From NCBI GenBank assembly GCA_903891335.1, contig CAITDX010000065.1, positions 1 through 14,508 of the forward strand: DNA of 14,508 nucleotides, read 5' to 3'. The notes below the pieces were generated by a model. It saw only the letters and a program-made list of their open reading frames with translations. It made no database searches and was not told the origin of the DNA. Origin of the DNA: an uncultured bacterium. GTDB taxonomy: Bacteria; Patescibacteriota; Microgenomatia; UBA1400; PJMF01. Position numbers and translations under genes: made by a program. Every line of letters starts with the position of its first letter. Positions within the stretch are counted from its first letter, which is position 1. This document shows positions 7,306 through 14,087 of this stretch, in pieces.

Positions 7306-7507
7306 GTCGAAGGTGAGTGGCAATTCTATCAGCAGAGCGTTTTTTTGCCTCTGAGCTTTCGTTGTCAGCTTCTTTTTTTATTGCTTCCAGGGCTTCCTCT
7401 ATAGACATGTTCTGATCCAGCATCGCCGATCTAAACATTTGCCACACGAAAAAGTTCAAGCCTGGGGTCCAATTTGGAAATGTTTCTACAGTAAATTCTG
7501 CTGTCAT
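7289..7507 (-). CDS. Small hypothetical protein B (paralogue of protein A)
   Basis: I do not recognise the family. It encodes 72 aa, apparently soluble and mostly helical, with an acidic, charged C-terminal half and no signal peptide or membrane segment. It aligns with the product of the gene just upstream (7513-7728). With a one-residue offset, FP (10-11), Pro15, Leu17, Phe20, Phe25, Met34, Ile36, Ala39-Leu40 and Ile43 are shared. A 3-residue insertion then brings Ala63, Leu66 and Leu70 into register. The two are therefore likely tandem duplicates. The start ATG lies 5 bases after the stop of protein A. A strong promoter inside the 3' end of protein A could express it separately. Its TAA overlaps the TAG of convergent trmD by four bases (7289-7292). 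Confidence 0.75.
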   Translation of the reverse strand: MTAEFTVETFPNWTPGLNFFVWQMFRSAMLDQNMSIEEALEAIKKEADNESSEAKKRSADRIATHLRQTLAP

Positions 7508-7512
7508 ATGTC

Positions 7513-7728
7513 CTATAGTATATCAGATTTAAGCTCTTTTTTCAAGAAATCGGCAACTTTTTGAGCCTCTTTTTTGCGTTCTTGCGTAAATAAAAAAGAG
7601 CTAATATGCGCTAAAGCCTGATCGATGTCCATATCAAATTGCACAATACTCGTTTTAAATAAGGCAAAGAGAAAATAATCCAAATCTGGGTGCAATTCTG
7701 GAAATGGTTTACTTTCAGCGCTTGACAT
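7513..7728 (-). CDS. Small hypothetical protein A (paralogue of protein B)
   Basis: Family not recognised. It encodes 71 aa without a signal peptide or membrane helix. The N-terminal half has the pattern FPELHPDLDYFLFALF followed by DMDIDQALAHI; the C-terminal half is a lysine-rich, helix-prone stretch ending near ADFLKKEL. The N-terminal pattern recurs in the next gene (FPNWTPGLNFF...MSIEEALEAI), which marks the two as paralogues. The ATG at 7728 shares one base with the rmlD stop (TAATG), so translation is probably coupled to rmlD and the protein is made with the rhamnose enzymes. Whether it acts in glycan synthesis cannot be told from the sequence. Confidence 0.78.
   Translation of the reverse strand: MSSAESKPFPELHPDLDYFLFALFKTSIVQFDMDIDQALAHISSFLFTQERKKEAQKVADFLKKELKSDIL
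7517..7545 (-). promoter_or_regulatory. Internal promoter for small protein B
   Basis: Minus-strand TTGAAA (7545-7540), a 17-base spacer and TATACT (7522-7517), with 9 bases to the ATG at 7507. The hexamers and spacer are identical to those of the promoter at 10892-10920. A start point near 7510 would leave about 3 bases of leader. It lies inside the coding region of small protein A. Confidence 0.6.
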
Positions 7729-8597
7729 TATCTAATCGTCTCTTTCACTGCTTCCTCAATTGAAAGAAGTGTAAAATCAAGACTACCTTTGAGCTTATCG
7801 ATGTTTAAGCTCGTATTTTTTTGATAGGGGCGACTGCTGGTTTGCAGATAGTTGGCCAAAGAACCTTCTTGTACAGCAAAATTTAAATTAAGCGTCTGAT
7901 TAATAAGTTGCGCGAAGGCATAATCAGTCCAGGTTTCTCCTGAAGAAGCGTGATAAAGTCCAGTGAGATTGGTACGAATGACAAAGTCAATAATTTTGAC
8001 AAAGTCATTGATGTACGTGGGGCCGAAATAATGATCAGTGAATTGTGGGTAGAGTTTACCTATTTTCATACCCTCAATCAGACGATGAAGCGTGTCAATT
8101 TTTGGGAAAGAATCATTGCGAAACGGCTGATCAATTCTAAGAATTGTCCAATTACCATTACTCGCTTGGACAATTTCTTCTGCCAGCGCCTTGGTTTTAC
8201 CATACCACTCAATTGGATTCGGTGTGTCAGTTTCACTATATTGTTCTTGTTTTTCGCCATCGAAAACATAGGCAGTAGAAATATGAATTAAGTGCTTGCC
8301 TGTTTCTTCGCAAGCTTTGACGATATTGCGCGTGCCCTCAACGTTGATTTTATAGCAGGGGCCACTTTGGTCATCTGTTTGTTGCCAGGCTCCTGTTACA
8401 TCAGTGTAGGCTGCCATATGAACCAGAAAAGGAGCGTCATTCTGACTCAAAACGGACATCACTTGTTTTTCATTAGTGATATCAACTGGCTGGATGGGGT
8501 TTCGTAGGTCAAGATTTTCGAATGTATAAGTATTGGAAAAATCGCTTACTAATTTTGATCCTACCAAGCCATTGAGACCAGTGCCGAGAATTTTCAT
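7728..8597 (-). CDS. rmlD: dTDP-4-dehydrorhamnose reductase-like SDR
   Basis: Extended short-chain dehydrogenase of 289 aa, of RmlD length. RmlD reduces dTDP-4-keto-L-rhamnose at C4 to dTDP-L-rhamnose, the last step of the pathway. Visible are an N-terminal nucleotide-binding GTGLNGLVGSKLV (residues 5-17), VHMAAYTDV (59-67), the catalytic ISTAYVFDGE (Ser107, Thr108, Tyr110), WYGKTKALAE (Tyr132, Lys136) and GLYHASSGE near residue 215. Classical RmlD has STDYVFDG where this has STAYVFDG. It begins 6 bases after rmlB and ends in a TAATG overlap with small protein A. The link to rmlB supports the L-rhamnose assignment. A related NDP-sugar reductase is possible, as rmlC, which would supply its usual substrate, is not in the window. 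Confidence 0.82.
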   Translation of the reverse strand: MKILGTGLNGLVGSKLVSDFSNTYTFENLDLRNPIQPVDITNEKQVMSVLSQNDAPFLVHMAAYTDVTGAWQQTDDQSGPCYKINVEGTRNIVKACEETGKHLIHISTAYVFDGEKQEQYSETDTPNPIEWYGKTKALAEEIVQASNGNWTILRIDQPFRNDSFPKIDTLHRLIEGMKIGKLYPQFTDHYFGPTYINDFVKIIDFVIRTNLTGLYHASSGETWTDYAFAQLINQTLNLNFAVQEGSLANYLQTSSRPYQKNTSLNIDKLKGSLDFTLLSIEEAVKETIR

Positions 8598-8603
8598 GAA
8601 TGA

Positions 8604-9629
8604 TTACTTTCTATTTTTATATTGCTTGGTGAAGTAACTTTGGTTTTTTTCTTTCAAGGGGCGCCACCAATCTTGGTGGGTTTGATACCAAGCTATGGTT
8701 TTCCGCAAGCCTTCTTCGAGTTCTAAGCTCGGTTGCCACCCCAGTTTACGACTCGTTTCACTAAAGTCAACACTATAGCGACGGTCATGTCCGGGTCGAT
8801 CAAGTACGTGTTCAATGTAACTTTCGTCTTTATTCATAATTTTGAGGATCATTTTGATGAGCTCAAGATTATTGATATCCTTATATAAGCCTCCAAATAA
8901 ATACGTTTCACCAATTTGACCATGCTGCAAAATAAGGTCGATGCCCTGGGCATGATCTTGAACATAGAGCCAATCTCGGACATAGAGGCCATCACCATAG
9001 ACAGGGACTTTTTGTTCATCCATCAGATTAGTAATGGCAAGGGGAATCATTTTTTCCGGGAAATGATATTCACCATAGTTGTTTGAACAATTACTCAGTG
9101 TATAAGGTAAACCATAGGTATCTCCATAGGCTCGCACTAGATGATCTGAGGCTGCTTTAGATGCAGAGTAGGGGCTATGAGGATTGTAGGGTGTGTGCTC
9201 ATCAAATTTTTCATCAGTGTCCAAAGAAAGGGCGCCAAAGACTTCATCAGTTGAGATGTGATGAAATTGTTTGATATCGTGACGTAGAGCAGCATCAAGC
9301 AGTACTTGAGTGCCAATGATATTGGTTTCCAAAAATAATGCTGGCTCCATAATAGAGCGATCGACATGAGTTTCAGCGGCGAAATGCACGACTTTTTCAA
9401 CTTCAGTCATAAGTTGGTCAACGAGTTGGGCATCCCGAATATCACCATGAACAAATCGATAATTAGGGAGATTGGCAACCTCAGCGACTGTGCTTAAATT
9501 GCCAGCATAAGTGAGTAAATCAAGATTAATAATTTGATGATCAGGGTGATTCTTCAGATAATAGCGAATGAAATTGGAGCCAATGAAGCCTGCTCCACCA
9601 GTAACTAAGAGGGTGTTGTGTTTACTCAT
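8604..9629 (-). CDS. rmlB: dTDP-glucose 4,6-dehydratase
   Basis: Converts dTDP-glucose to dTDP-4-keto-6-deoxyglucose with bound NAD, the second step of dTDP-L-rhamnose synthesis. The 341-aa protein has TGGAGFIGSNF (residues 10-20), INLDLLTYAGN, FAAETHVDRSI, and the catalytic ISTDEVFG (Thr127, Asp128, Glu129). It also has YSASK (Tyr154, Lys158), CSNNYGEYHFPEKMIPLA, VRDWLYVQDHAQGI and RPGHDRRYSVD. All are RmlB hallmarks. A small deviation is FGGLYKDINNLELI, where most RmlB proteins have an IGGxNEKxNLEVV-like stretch. The ATG at 9629 overlaps the stop of the small membrane protein gene as ATGA, so its translation is likely coupled. rmlD follows after 6 bases. Confidence 0.95.
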   Translation of the reverse strand: MSKHNTLLVTGGAGFIGSNFIRYYLKNHPDHQIINLDLLTYAGNLSTVAEVANLPNYRFVHGDIRDAQLVDQLMTEVEKVVHFAAETHVDRSIMEPALFLETNIIGTQVLLDAALRHDIKQFHHISTDEVFGALSLDTDEKFDEHTPYNPHSPYSASKAASDHLVRAYGDTYGLPYTLSNCSNNYGEYHFPEKMIPLAITNLMDEQKVPVYGDGLYVRDWLYVQDHAQGIDLILQHGQIGETYLFGGLYKDINNLELIKMILKIMNKDESYIEHVLDRPGHDRRYSVDFSETSRKLGWQPSLELEEGLRKTIAWYQTHQDWWRPLKEKNQSYFTKQYKNRK

Positions 9630-9787
9630 ATATTTTTACTTTCTTGGTCTAATTGCATGCGTAAATATTCTGATTCTCTTCGCTCTGTTTCAAGTGCTGC
9701 TTGGAAATAGCCTGCAGTTATGGCTAATACTATCACTAGCAGCCAGAGAAGGCGAATAAGATTTTTAGTTGAAAATAGCTTTGACAT
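9626..9787 (-). CDS. Small single-pass membrane protein
   Basis: A 53-aa protein with a basic N-terminus (MSKLFSTKNLIR), one membrane helix at about residues 12-28, and a charged helical tail that could form a short coiled coil. The topology suggests N-in with the tail outside. I do not recognise a family; the layout recalls FtsL/DivIC-type proteins, but the tail is too short to claim that. The gene overlaps the end of the LCP gene by 23 bases, and its TGA overlaps the rmlB ATG as ATGA, an arrangement rarely seen by chance. Starts at 9808 or 9868 are possible in the same frame; I prefer 9787 because it is nearest the helix and overlaps the LCP gene least, with AAAGAG just upstream. Confidence 0.6.
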   Translation of the reverse strand: MSKLFSTKNLIRLLWLLVIVLAITAGYFQAALETERRESEYLRMQLDQESKNI

Positions 9788-10871
9788 ACTCTTTGAACTG
9801 TTGTTCATCTCTGATTTGATAAATCCATTGTCCTTTGGTTTGCCAGAGAGGCGGATTGACGATGACACCGTTTGGATCCTCTGGATAAATATTCAGCTGA
9901 TGTTTAGTAAAAACGGGAATCAAAGTAGTAGCTGTTTCAAGGTAGCGAAGATAGGCTGCTGTGATTATTGCCAACTCCTGTGGAGTTATTTGTGAAGCAA
10001 ATTGATCTAAATAAAATCGATAGAGTTCGCCAAGAATTTGTGGGCTTCTTTGTTGGCTGAGTTTATTGGCAAGTGCCTGTAAAACCAATTGTTGGCGCAT
10101 GGCACGCGCTTCATCGGTACCCTGATCGTCGCCGCTGTGACGACTGCGCATGTATTTCATGGCAGTGGCGGCATCCATTTCTTGTTTACCGACTGCGAAA
10201 TGAATTGTCTCATAGAGTATTTTGGGATCGCGTTCTTGACTAACGTCAACACCTGGTCGGGGAAACTTCTCATCAGTGAAGGCCGTGGGAACATCAATTT
10301 CCAAAGGTTCAACCAATTTAATTAGTTTCTCCAAATTTTCAATATCGATAACCAGGATGTGGTCGATAGTAAGACCAGTCATTTCGCTAATTGCTTGTTT
10401 TGGAAAAGCAGCAGGATTTTCTGGAGACTTTTCTTGTCCATAGAAGTAGAGCGCATTAATTCGAGTTTGATAGGTTTGGTGATAAAGATCTCTGGGAAGT
10501 GAAAGGAGTTTGAGTTTACCATCGAGTAAATTGAGTTGAGCGATGATCATGGTGTCGCTTAATGCTCCTTCGTTAGCTCTGCCACTGAGTTGATCAGTGC
10601 CGAGTATAAGAAAGGTATATTTCTTGGGAGTGTTGGAATCTTGATAGTGCATTTGCACATCTTTGATAAAATTATTTGCTTGTTGTAAAACAATGGCTTT
10701 TTCAAGATTTGCACCAGTAGCAAAATCTTTAGTAAGCTGGTTGACCTTGAAATTAAGGTAGAAAAAAAGCACTGCAATACTGATAAAGAAGATCAAAAGT
10801 AACCATAAGAGCGCTCGCCAAAACCAATGCATTTTTTTGTATTCCAGAGTAAGAACAATGTCTTGAGGCAT
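9765..10871 (-). CDS. LytR-CpsA-Psr (LCP) family glycopolymer transferase
   Basis: LCP enzymes move polyprenyl-diphosphate-linked glycopolymers (wall teichoic acids, capsules, arabinogalactan-type polymers) onto peptidoglycan outside the cell. The 368-aa protein has a short cytoplasmic N-terminus, a membrane helix at about 16-38, and an extracellular LCP domain from about 83. Signature residues are visible: SDTMIIAQLN (Asp106), LSLPRDLY (Arg127, Asp128), RINALYFYG (137-145), and RSRHSGDDQGTDEARAMRQQ (Arg242, Arg244, Arg256, Arg259). A C-terminal extension of about 80 residues is not recognised. A start at 10832 (MHWFW) is possible, but the promoter 20 bases before 10871 fits the longer form. 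The gene heads the operon with rmlB and rmlD and is divergent from wzx, which suggests a rhamnose-containing polymer as substrate. Confidence 0.9.
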   Translation of the reverse strand: MPQDIVLTLEYKKMHWFWRALLWLLLIFFISIAVLFFYLNFKVNQLTKDFATGANLEKAIVLQQANNFIKDVQMHYQDSNTPKKYTFLILGTDQLSGRANEGALSDTMIIAQLNLLDGKLKLLSLPRDLYHQTYQTRINALYFYGQEKSPENPAAFPKQAISEMTGLTIDHILVIDIENLEKLIKLVEPLEIDVPTAFTDEKFPRPGVDVSQERDPKILYETIHFAVGKQEMDAATAMKYMRSRHSGDDQGTDEARAMRQQLVLQALANKLSQQRSPQILGELYRFYLDQFASQITPQELAIITAAYLRYLETATTLIPVFTKHQLNIYPEDPNGVIVNPPLWQTKGQWIYQIRDEQQFKEYVKAIFN

Positions 10872-10891
10872 ATTTTATCCCGTACCACTAA

Positions 10892-10920
10892 AGTATAGGT
10901 GAGACTGCGCTTATTTTCAA
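10892..10920 (-). promoter_or_regulatory. Promoter of the LCP-rmlBD operon
   Basis: Minus-strand TTGAAA (10920-10915), a 17-base spacer and TATACT (10897-10892), five of six matches to each sigma-70 hexamer. The predicted start is near 10885, giving a leader of about 14 bases to the ATG at 10871. Its -35 overlaps that of the divergent wzx promoter. Confidence 0.7.
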
Positions 10921-10924
10921 AGCG
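10908..10924. repeat. Inverted repeat over the divergent -35 boxes
   Basis: CGCTT (10908-10912) and AAGCG (10920-10924) flank seven bases that contain most of both -35 hexamers. A regulator bound here could switch both operons. The half-sites are only 5 bases, so chance is possible. Confidence 0.3.
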
Positions 10925-10942
10925 AAAAAAGTCGACTAGAAT
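10914..10942 (+). promoter_or_regulatory. Promoter of the wzx operon
   Basis: Plus-strand TTTTCA (10914-10919), a 17-base spacer and TAGAAT (10937-10942). The predicted start is near 10949, leaving about 7 bases before the ATG at 10957. It is weaker than the divergent promoter whose -35 it overlaps. Confidence 0.5.
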
Positions 10943-10956
10943 GAAGCTCACTATTC

Positions 10957-12405
10957 ATGCAAGATCAGGAAGTTAATCAAATTAAGCGTAAATCAGTTAG
11001 AGGTGTGGTGTCATTTTTTGTGCGGACGGTATTTTTACAAGGTATCGGCTTGGCATCTGCTTTTGTTTTGAGTGCTTTTCTAAGTCCAGAAGACTTCGGT
11101 ATTTTTGGAATTGTGACGCAGATCATTGCTCTATTGGTATTTTTCTCAGATATTGGTCTGGCAGCTGCACTGATTCAAAAGAAAACTGAACCAACTAAAG
11201 ATGATCTTAGTACTGCCTTTAGTGTGCAATTCATGCTTGCTTGGATCATTTTTGGCATTGCCGTTTTAACCAGTCAATTACCGATCGTGAGTGCTAAGAT
11301 TGGTGAAAGTGGTGTCAAAGTTTTGCTGGCTCTAGCAATTTCTTTTCCACTTGCAACATTTAAAACTATCCCTTCAATAATTTTAGAAAGACGCTTGGAT
11401 TTTAATAAACTAATTTTGCCACAGATTTTTGAGCAATTACTGTTTCATGCGCTCTTGATTATTTTGGCATGGAAGGGGTGGGGAGTGGGGGCGTACTTTT
11501 ACGCGATTATTGCCCGTTCGATTATTGGAGTGATTGCGATTCAACTGATTCAACCATGGCGTCCACGTATAGCAATTAAGCTTAGTTCTCTTAAATCACT
11601 GCTTGGTTTTGGTTTGAAATTTCAACTCAATGATTTGCTAGCACGAATCAAAGATCAACTGTATTTTCTCTTTTTGGGTGCGTATTTACCACTGCGTGAT
11701 TTTGGTTATATGCAATGGGCGAAGAATTGGTCGATGTATCCATATAATTTGACAGTTCAAAACGTGATGGCGATTACCTTTCCTACTTTTGCTCGTCTTC
11801 AAGATCATCCGGATTTGCTTAAAAAAGCCATTGAGAAGTCAATTTATTTCATTGCGCTATTGATTTTTCCAATTTTGATCGGTATGTCTGTTTTTATTTA
11901 CCCACTCACTGAATTAATTCCACAGTATCAAAAATGGCAGCCAGCCTTATTAAGCTTTGTCTTATTTGCCCTAAGCATAGGTTGGTCAGCTATTTCAACA
12001 CCGCTCATTAATAGTTTGAATGCCATTGGCAAAATCAATCAAACCCTGAAATTAATGGTGATGTGGACTGTTTTGACCTGGGTGCTAACTCCGCTCCTAG
12101 TATGGCGATTTGCTTTTGAGGGAGTGGCGATTGCTTCATTCCTTATTTCATTTACGTCGATTTTCTCAGTTCTATTGGCCAAAAAATATATTGCTCTCGA
12201 GTTGTGGAAAAATACTTGGGTGCAATTACTTGCAAGTCTAATCATGGCGAGTGTTGCATATGCTGGTCTGGCATGGTGGAGCTTGAGCTTCAAGCATTTT
12301 TTCGCTGGTATGGTGCTCAGCGCACTTGTTTATGTTTCAGGGATAGCGATTTTTGGCGGGAAGAAAATTATTGCAGAGGTCAAAGCTTTGCGCAGTAGCT
12401 GGTAA
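10957..12405 (+). CDS. Wzx-like polysaccharide/oligosaccharide flippase (WzxC type)
   Basis: Polytopic membrane protein of 482 aa from the MOP superfamily, which flips undecaprenyl-diphosphate-linked oligosaccharides from the inner to the outer face. After a basic N-terminus (QIKRKSVRG), the first helices read FLQGIGLASAFVLSAFLSPEDFGIFGIV and FFSDIGLAAALIQ, a pattern typical of WzxC/RfbX-like exporters; about 12 or more hydrophobic segments follow. LGFGLKFQLNDLLARIKDQLYFLFLG, near the middle, is also characteristic. There is no Shine-Dalgarno and the predicted leader is about 7 bases. It is the first gene of the right plus-strand operon, divergent from the LCP gene, so export and wall attachment of the same polymer may be co-controlled. 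No Wzy polymerase is identified with confidence in the window. Confidence 0.85.
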   Translation: MQDQEVNQIKRKSVRGVVSFFVRTVFLQGIGLASAFVLSAFLSPEDFGIFGIVTQIIALLVFFSDIGLAAALIQKKTEPTKDDLSTAFSVQFMLAWIIFGIAVLTSQLPIVSAKIGESGVKVLLALAISFPLATFKTIPSIILERRLDFNKLILPQIFEQLLFHALLIILAWKGWGVGAYFYAIIARSIIGVIAIQLIQPWRPRIAIKLSSLKSLLGFGLKFQLNDLLARIKDQLYFLFLGAYLPLRDFGYMQWAKNWSMYPYNLTVQNVMAITFPTFARLQDHPDLLKKAIEKSIYFIALLIFPILIGMSVFIYPLTELIPQYQKWQPALLSFVLFALSIGWSAISTPLINSLNAIGKINQTLKLMVMWTVLTWVLTPLLVWRFAFEGVAIASFLISFTSIFSVLLAKKYIALELWKNTWVQLLASLIMASVAYAGLAWWSLSFKHFFAGMVLSALVYVSGIAIFGGKKIIAEVKALRSSW

Positions 12406-12416
12406 ATAATTAAAAA

Positions 12417-14087
12417 ATGCAGATACTTATTATTTTATTGCTTCTGATCACCCGTTTTTTTGGTTCAAATCTACATCCAATTAGTCCGTACTGGGAGGAA
12501 GTTGCCCTAGGCTATGATGCATATAGCATCAGTCAAACTGCACGAGATCATCATGGTAATTTTTTACCACTGACGGCCTTTGTTTCTTTTGGAGATTACA
12601 AACCTAGTCTGTATTTTTATACAATTGTCCCCTTTATTAAGGTTCTTGGTTCAAATCTGCTAGCGGTGCGGCTGCCAACGATTTTGGCTTCTTTGATGAT
12701 GGTTTTGGGAGTGGCGTTTTTGGCCAAAAAAATCGCCATTTTATTTTTAGAAATCAAAGAACCAAAGCAACTAAGCTTGATTTTTAACCTAGGATTATTG
12801 GTGGGCGCACTTTCGCCGTGGCTATTGTATTTTTCTCGTTCTGCTTGGGAGAGCACCTTGGCTAGCGCATTTGTTTTATGGGGAAGTATTTTTGGCTTGT
12901 TATTTTGGGAAAAAAATAAAATAAAATTTTTTGCATTCAGCTTGCTTTGTTTTGTTTTGGCAACCTACACGTATCACGCCACTCGTTTGAGTGCACCACT
13001 CATTGGCATCTTGGGAGTGGTTTTTTATTGTATCGATGCTTTTCGTACACCCAAAACCTGGAATTTCGTACGCAGGCACTACGGCAAACTCATTGCACTT
13101 GTGCTTGCAGCCGGAATACTTTGGGCACCAGTTGGTCAAAGTATGTTCTTACAAAGTGGCCAACAGCGAATTGCAGAAACCAGTATTTTCAATGACCTCA
13201 GTATTATTGAAACAAGTAATGCTCTCCGCGCGAAGCATGATTACAGCTTGTGGTCGAGAATAGTGTATCACCGCTTCGTACTCTTTGGCTTAGAAATATC
13301 TAAAAACTTTTTCAGCCATTTTGATTTTGACTATTTATTTGTCCATGGCGATCATAATCCTCGTCACAGTATTCAAACATTTGGCAACTTCTATGCTCTT
13401 GACAGTATGCTGTTACTCATTGGTTTAGTGTTCTTATTCAAGAAAGAAAAACGGTTGGTTGTGTTTTTAGTACTTGCTCTTATAGCAACAATCCTACCAG
13501 CTTCTTTCACTACCGCCACTCCTCACGCGCTTCGCACTTTAGCTGCCTGGCCTGTCTTTATGCTCATATTGGTGTTTGGTGCTTGGCAATTGTACCAATT
13601 AACTCATGCTTTATTACAAAAACGATGGCTTTTTACCTTAGTTCTAGTACTGTATTTATCACTCGCTTCCAAATTTTTTACAGATTTGCTTTATCACTAT
13701 CCAAGCACCTACCGCCACGAATGGCAATTTGGTTATGAAGAAATGATTGATAAATTGGGCGAGGTGCAAGCCAATTTTGATCAGATTTATGTCACGCGAG
13801 AAAATGGTCGACCCAGCATGTATTATTTTTTCTATAGGCATATTGATCCGTCCTTAGTCCAAAGTTTTGATAGTCAAGCACCCAAAGATCAAGGTGAATT
13901 CTTAGAGTTTCAAAATATTAAATTTATTGATTTACCAAGTCAAATTACTTTAGAAGAGTCTCAGAAAATTTTGGTGATCAGTAGTGAGCAGTTCTATCAG
14001 AATAATTTTTCAGCAACACAGTGGCAATTAATTGATCAAACTGCGGATAAAGAATGGGTATTTTATGTTAACTCTTTACAAAAATAA
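12417..14087 (+). CDS. GT39/ArnT-like membrane glycosyltransferase, tandem copy 1
   Basis: A 556-aa polytopic protein of the GT-C/PMT_2 kind. It has a short first helix (residues 2-15), then an acidic loop YWEEVALGYDAYSIS with Glu27-Glu28 in place of the usual Asp-Glu. SFGDYKPSLYFY follows, then LLAVRLPTILASL, LSPWLLYFSRSAWES and TYTYHATRLSAP. It ends in a soluble C-terminal domain of about 135 residues. It probably transfers a sugar from a polyprenyl-phosphate donor on the outer face. It starts 11 bases after wzx, in AT-rich DNA with no ribosome site, and overlaps the next gene, a clear paralogue, by 23 bases. The acceptor is unknown; lipid-linked glycan and protein are both possible. Confidence 0.85.
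   Translation: MQILIILLLLITRFFGSNLHPISPYWEEVALGYDAYSISQTARDHHGNFLPLTAFVSFGDYKPSLYFYTIVPFIKVLGSNLLAVRLPTILASLMMVLGVAFLAKKIAILFLEIKEPKQLSLIFNLGLLVGALSPWLLYFSRSAWESTLASAFVLWGSIFGLLFWEKNKIKFFAFSLLCFVLATYTYHATRLSAPLIGILGVVFYCIDAFRTPKTWNFVRRHYGKLIALVLAAGILWAPVGQSMFLQSGQQRIAETSIFNDLSIIETSNALRAKHDYSLWSRIVYHRFVLFGLEISKNFFSHFDFDYLFVHGDHNPRHSIQTFGNFYALDSMLLLIGLVFLFKKEKRLVVFLVLALIATILPASFTTATPHALRTLAAWPVFMLILVFGAWQLYQLTHALLQKRWLFTLVLVLYLSLASKFFTDLLYHYPSTYRHEWQFGYEEMIDKLGEVQANFDQIYVTRENGRPSMYYFFYRHIDPSLVQSFDSQAPKDQGEFLEFQNIKFIDLPSQITLEESQKILVISSEQFYQNNFSATQWQLIDQTADKEWVFYVNSLQK

Noticed and set aside
7320..7350. Run of seven T after trmD as an intrinsic terminator
   Set aside because: No convincing GC-rich stem lies just before it; CAGAG and CTCTG flank the T run and would put it in the loop.
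4365..9628. Possible TGA recoding (genetic code 25), considered because the gene mix suggests CPR bacteria
   Set aside because: TGA ends rmd and the small membrane protein exactly at ATGA overlaps with the next start, and full-length proteins need no TGA read as glycine.
10602..10607. A further minus-strand TATACT inside the LCP gene
   Set aside because: It is inside coding sequence with no start codon at suitable distance, so I treat it as chance.
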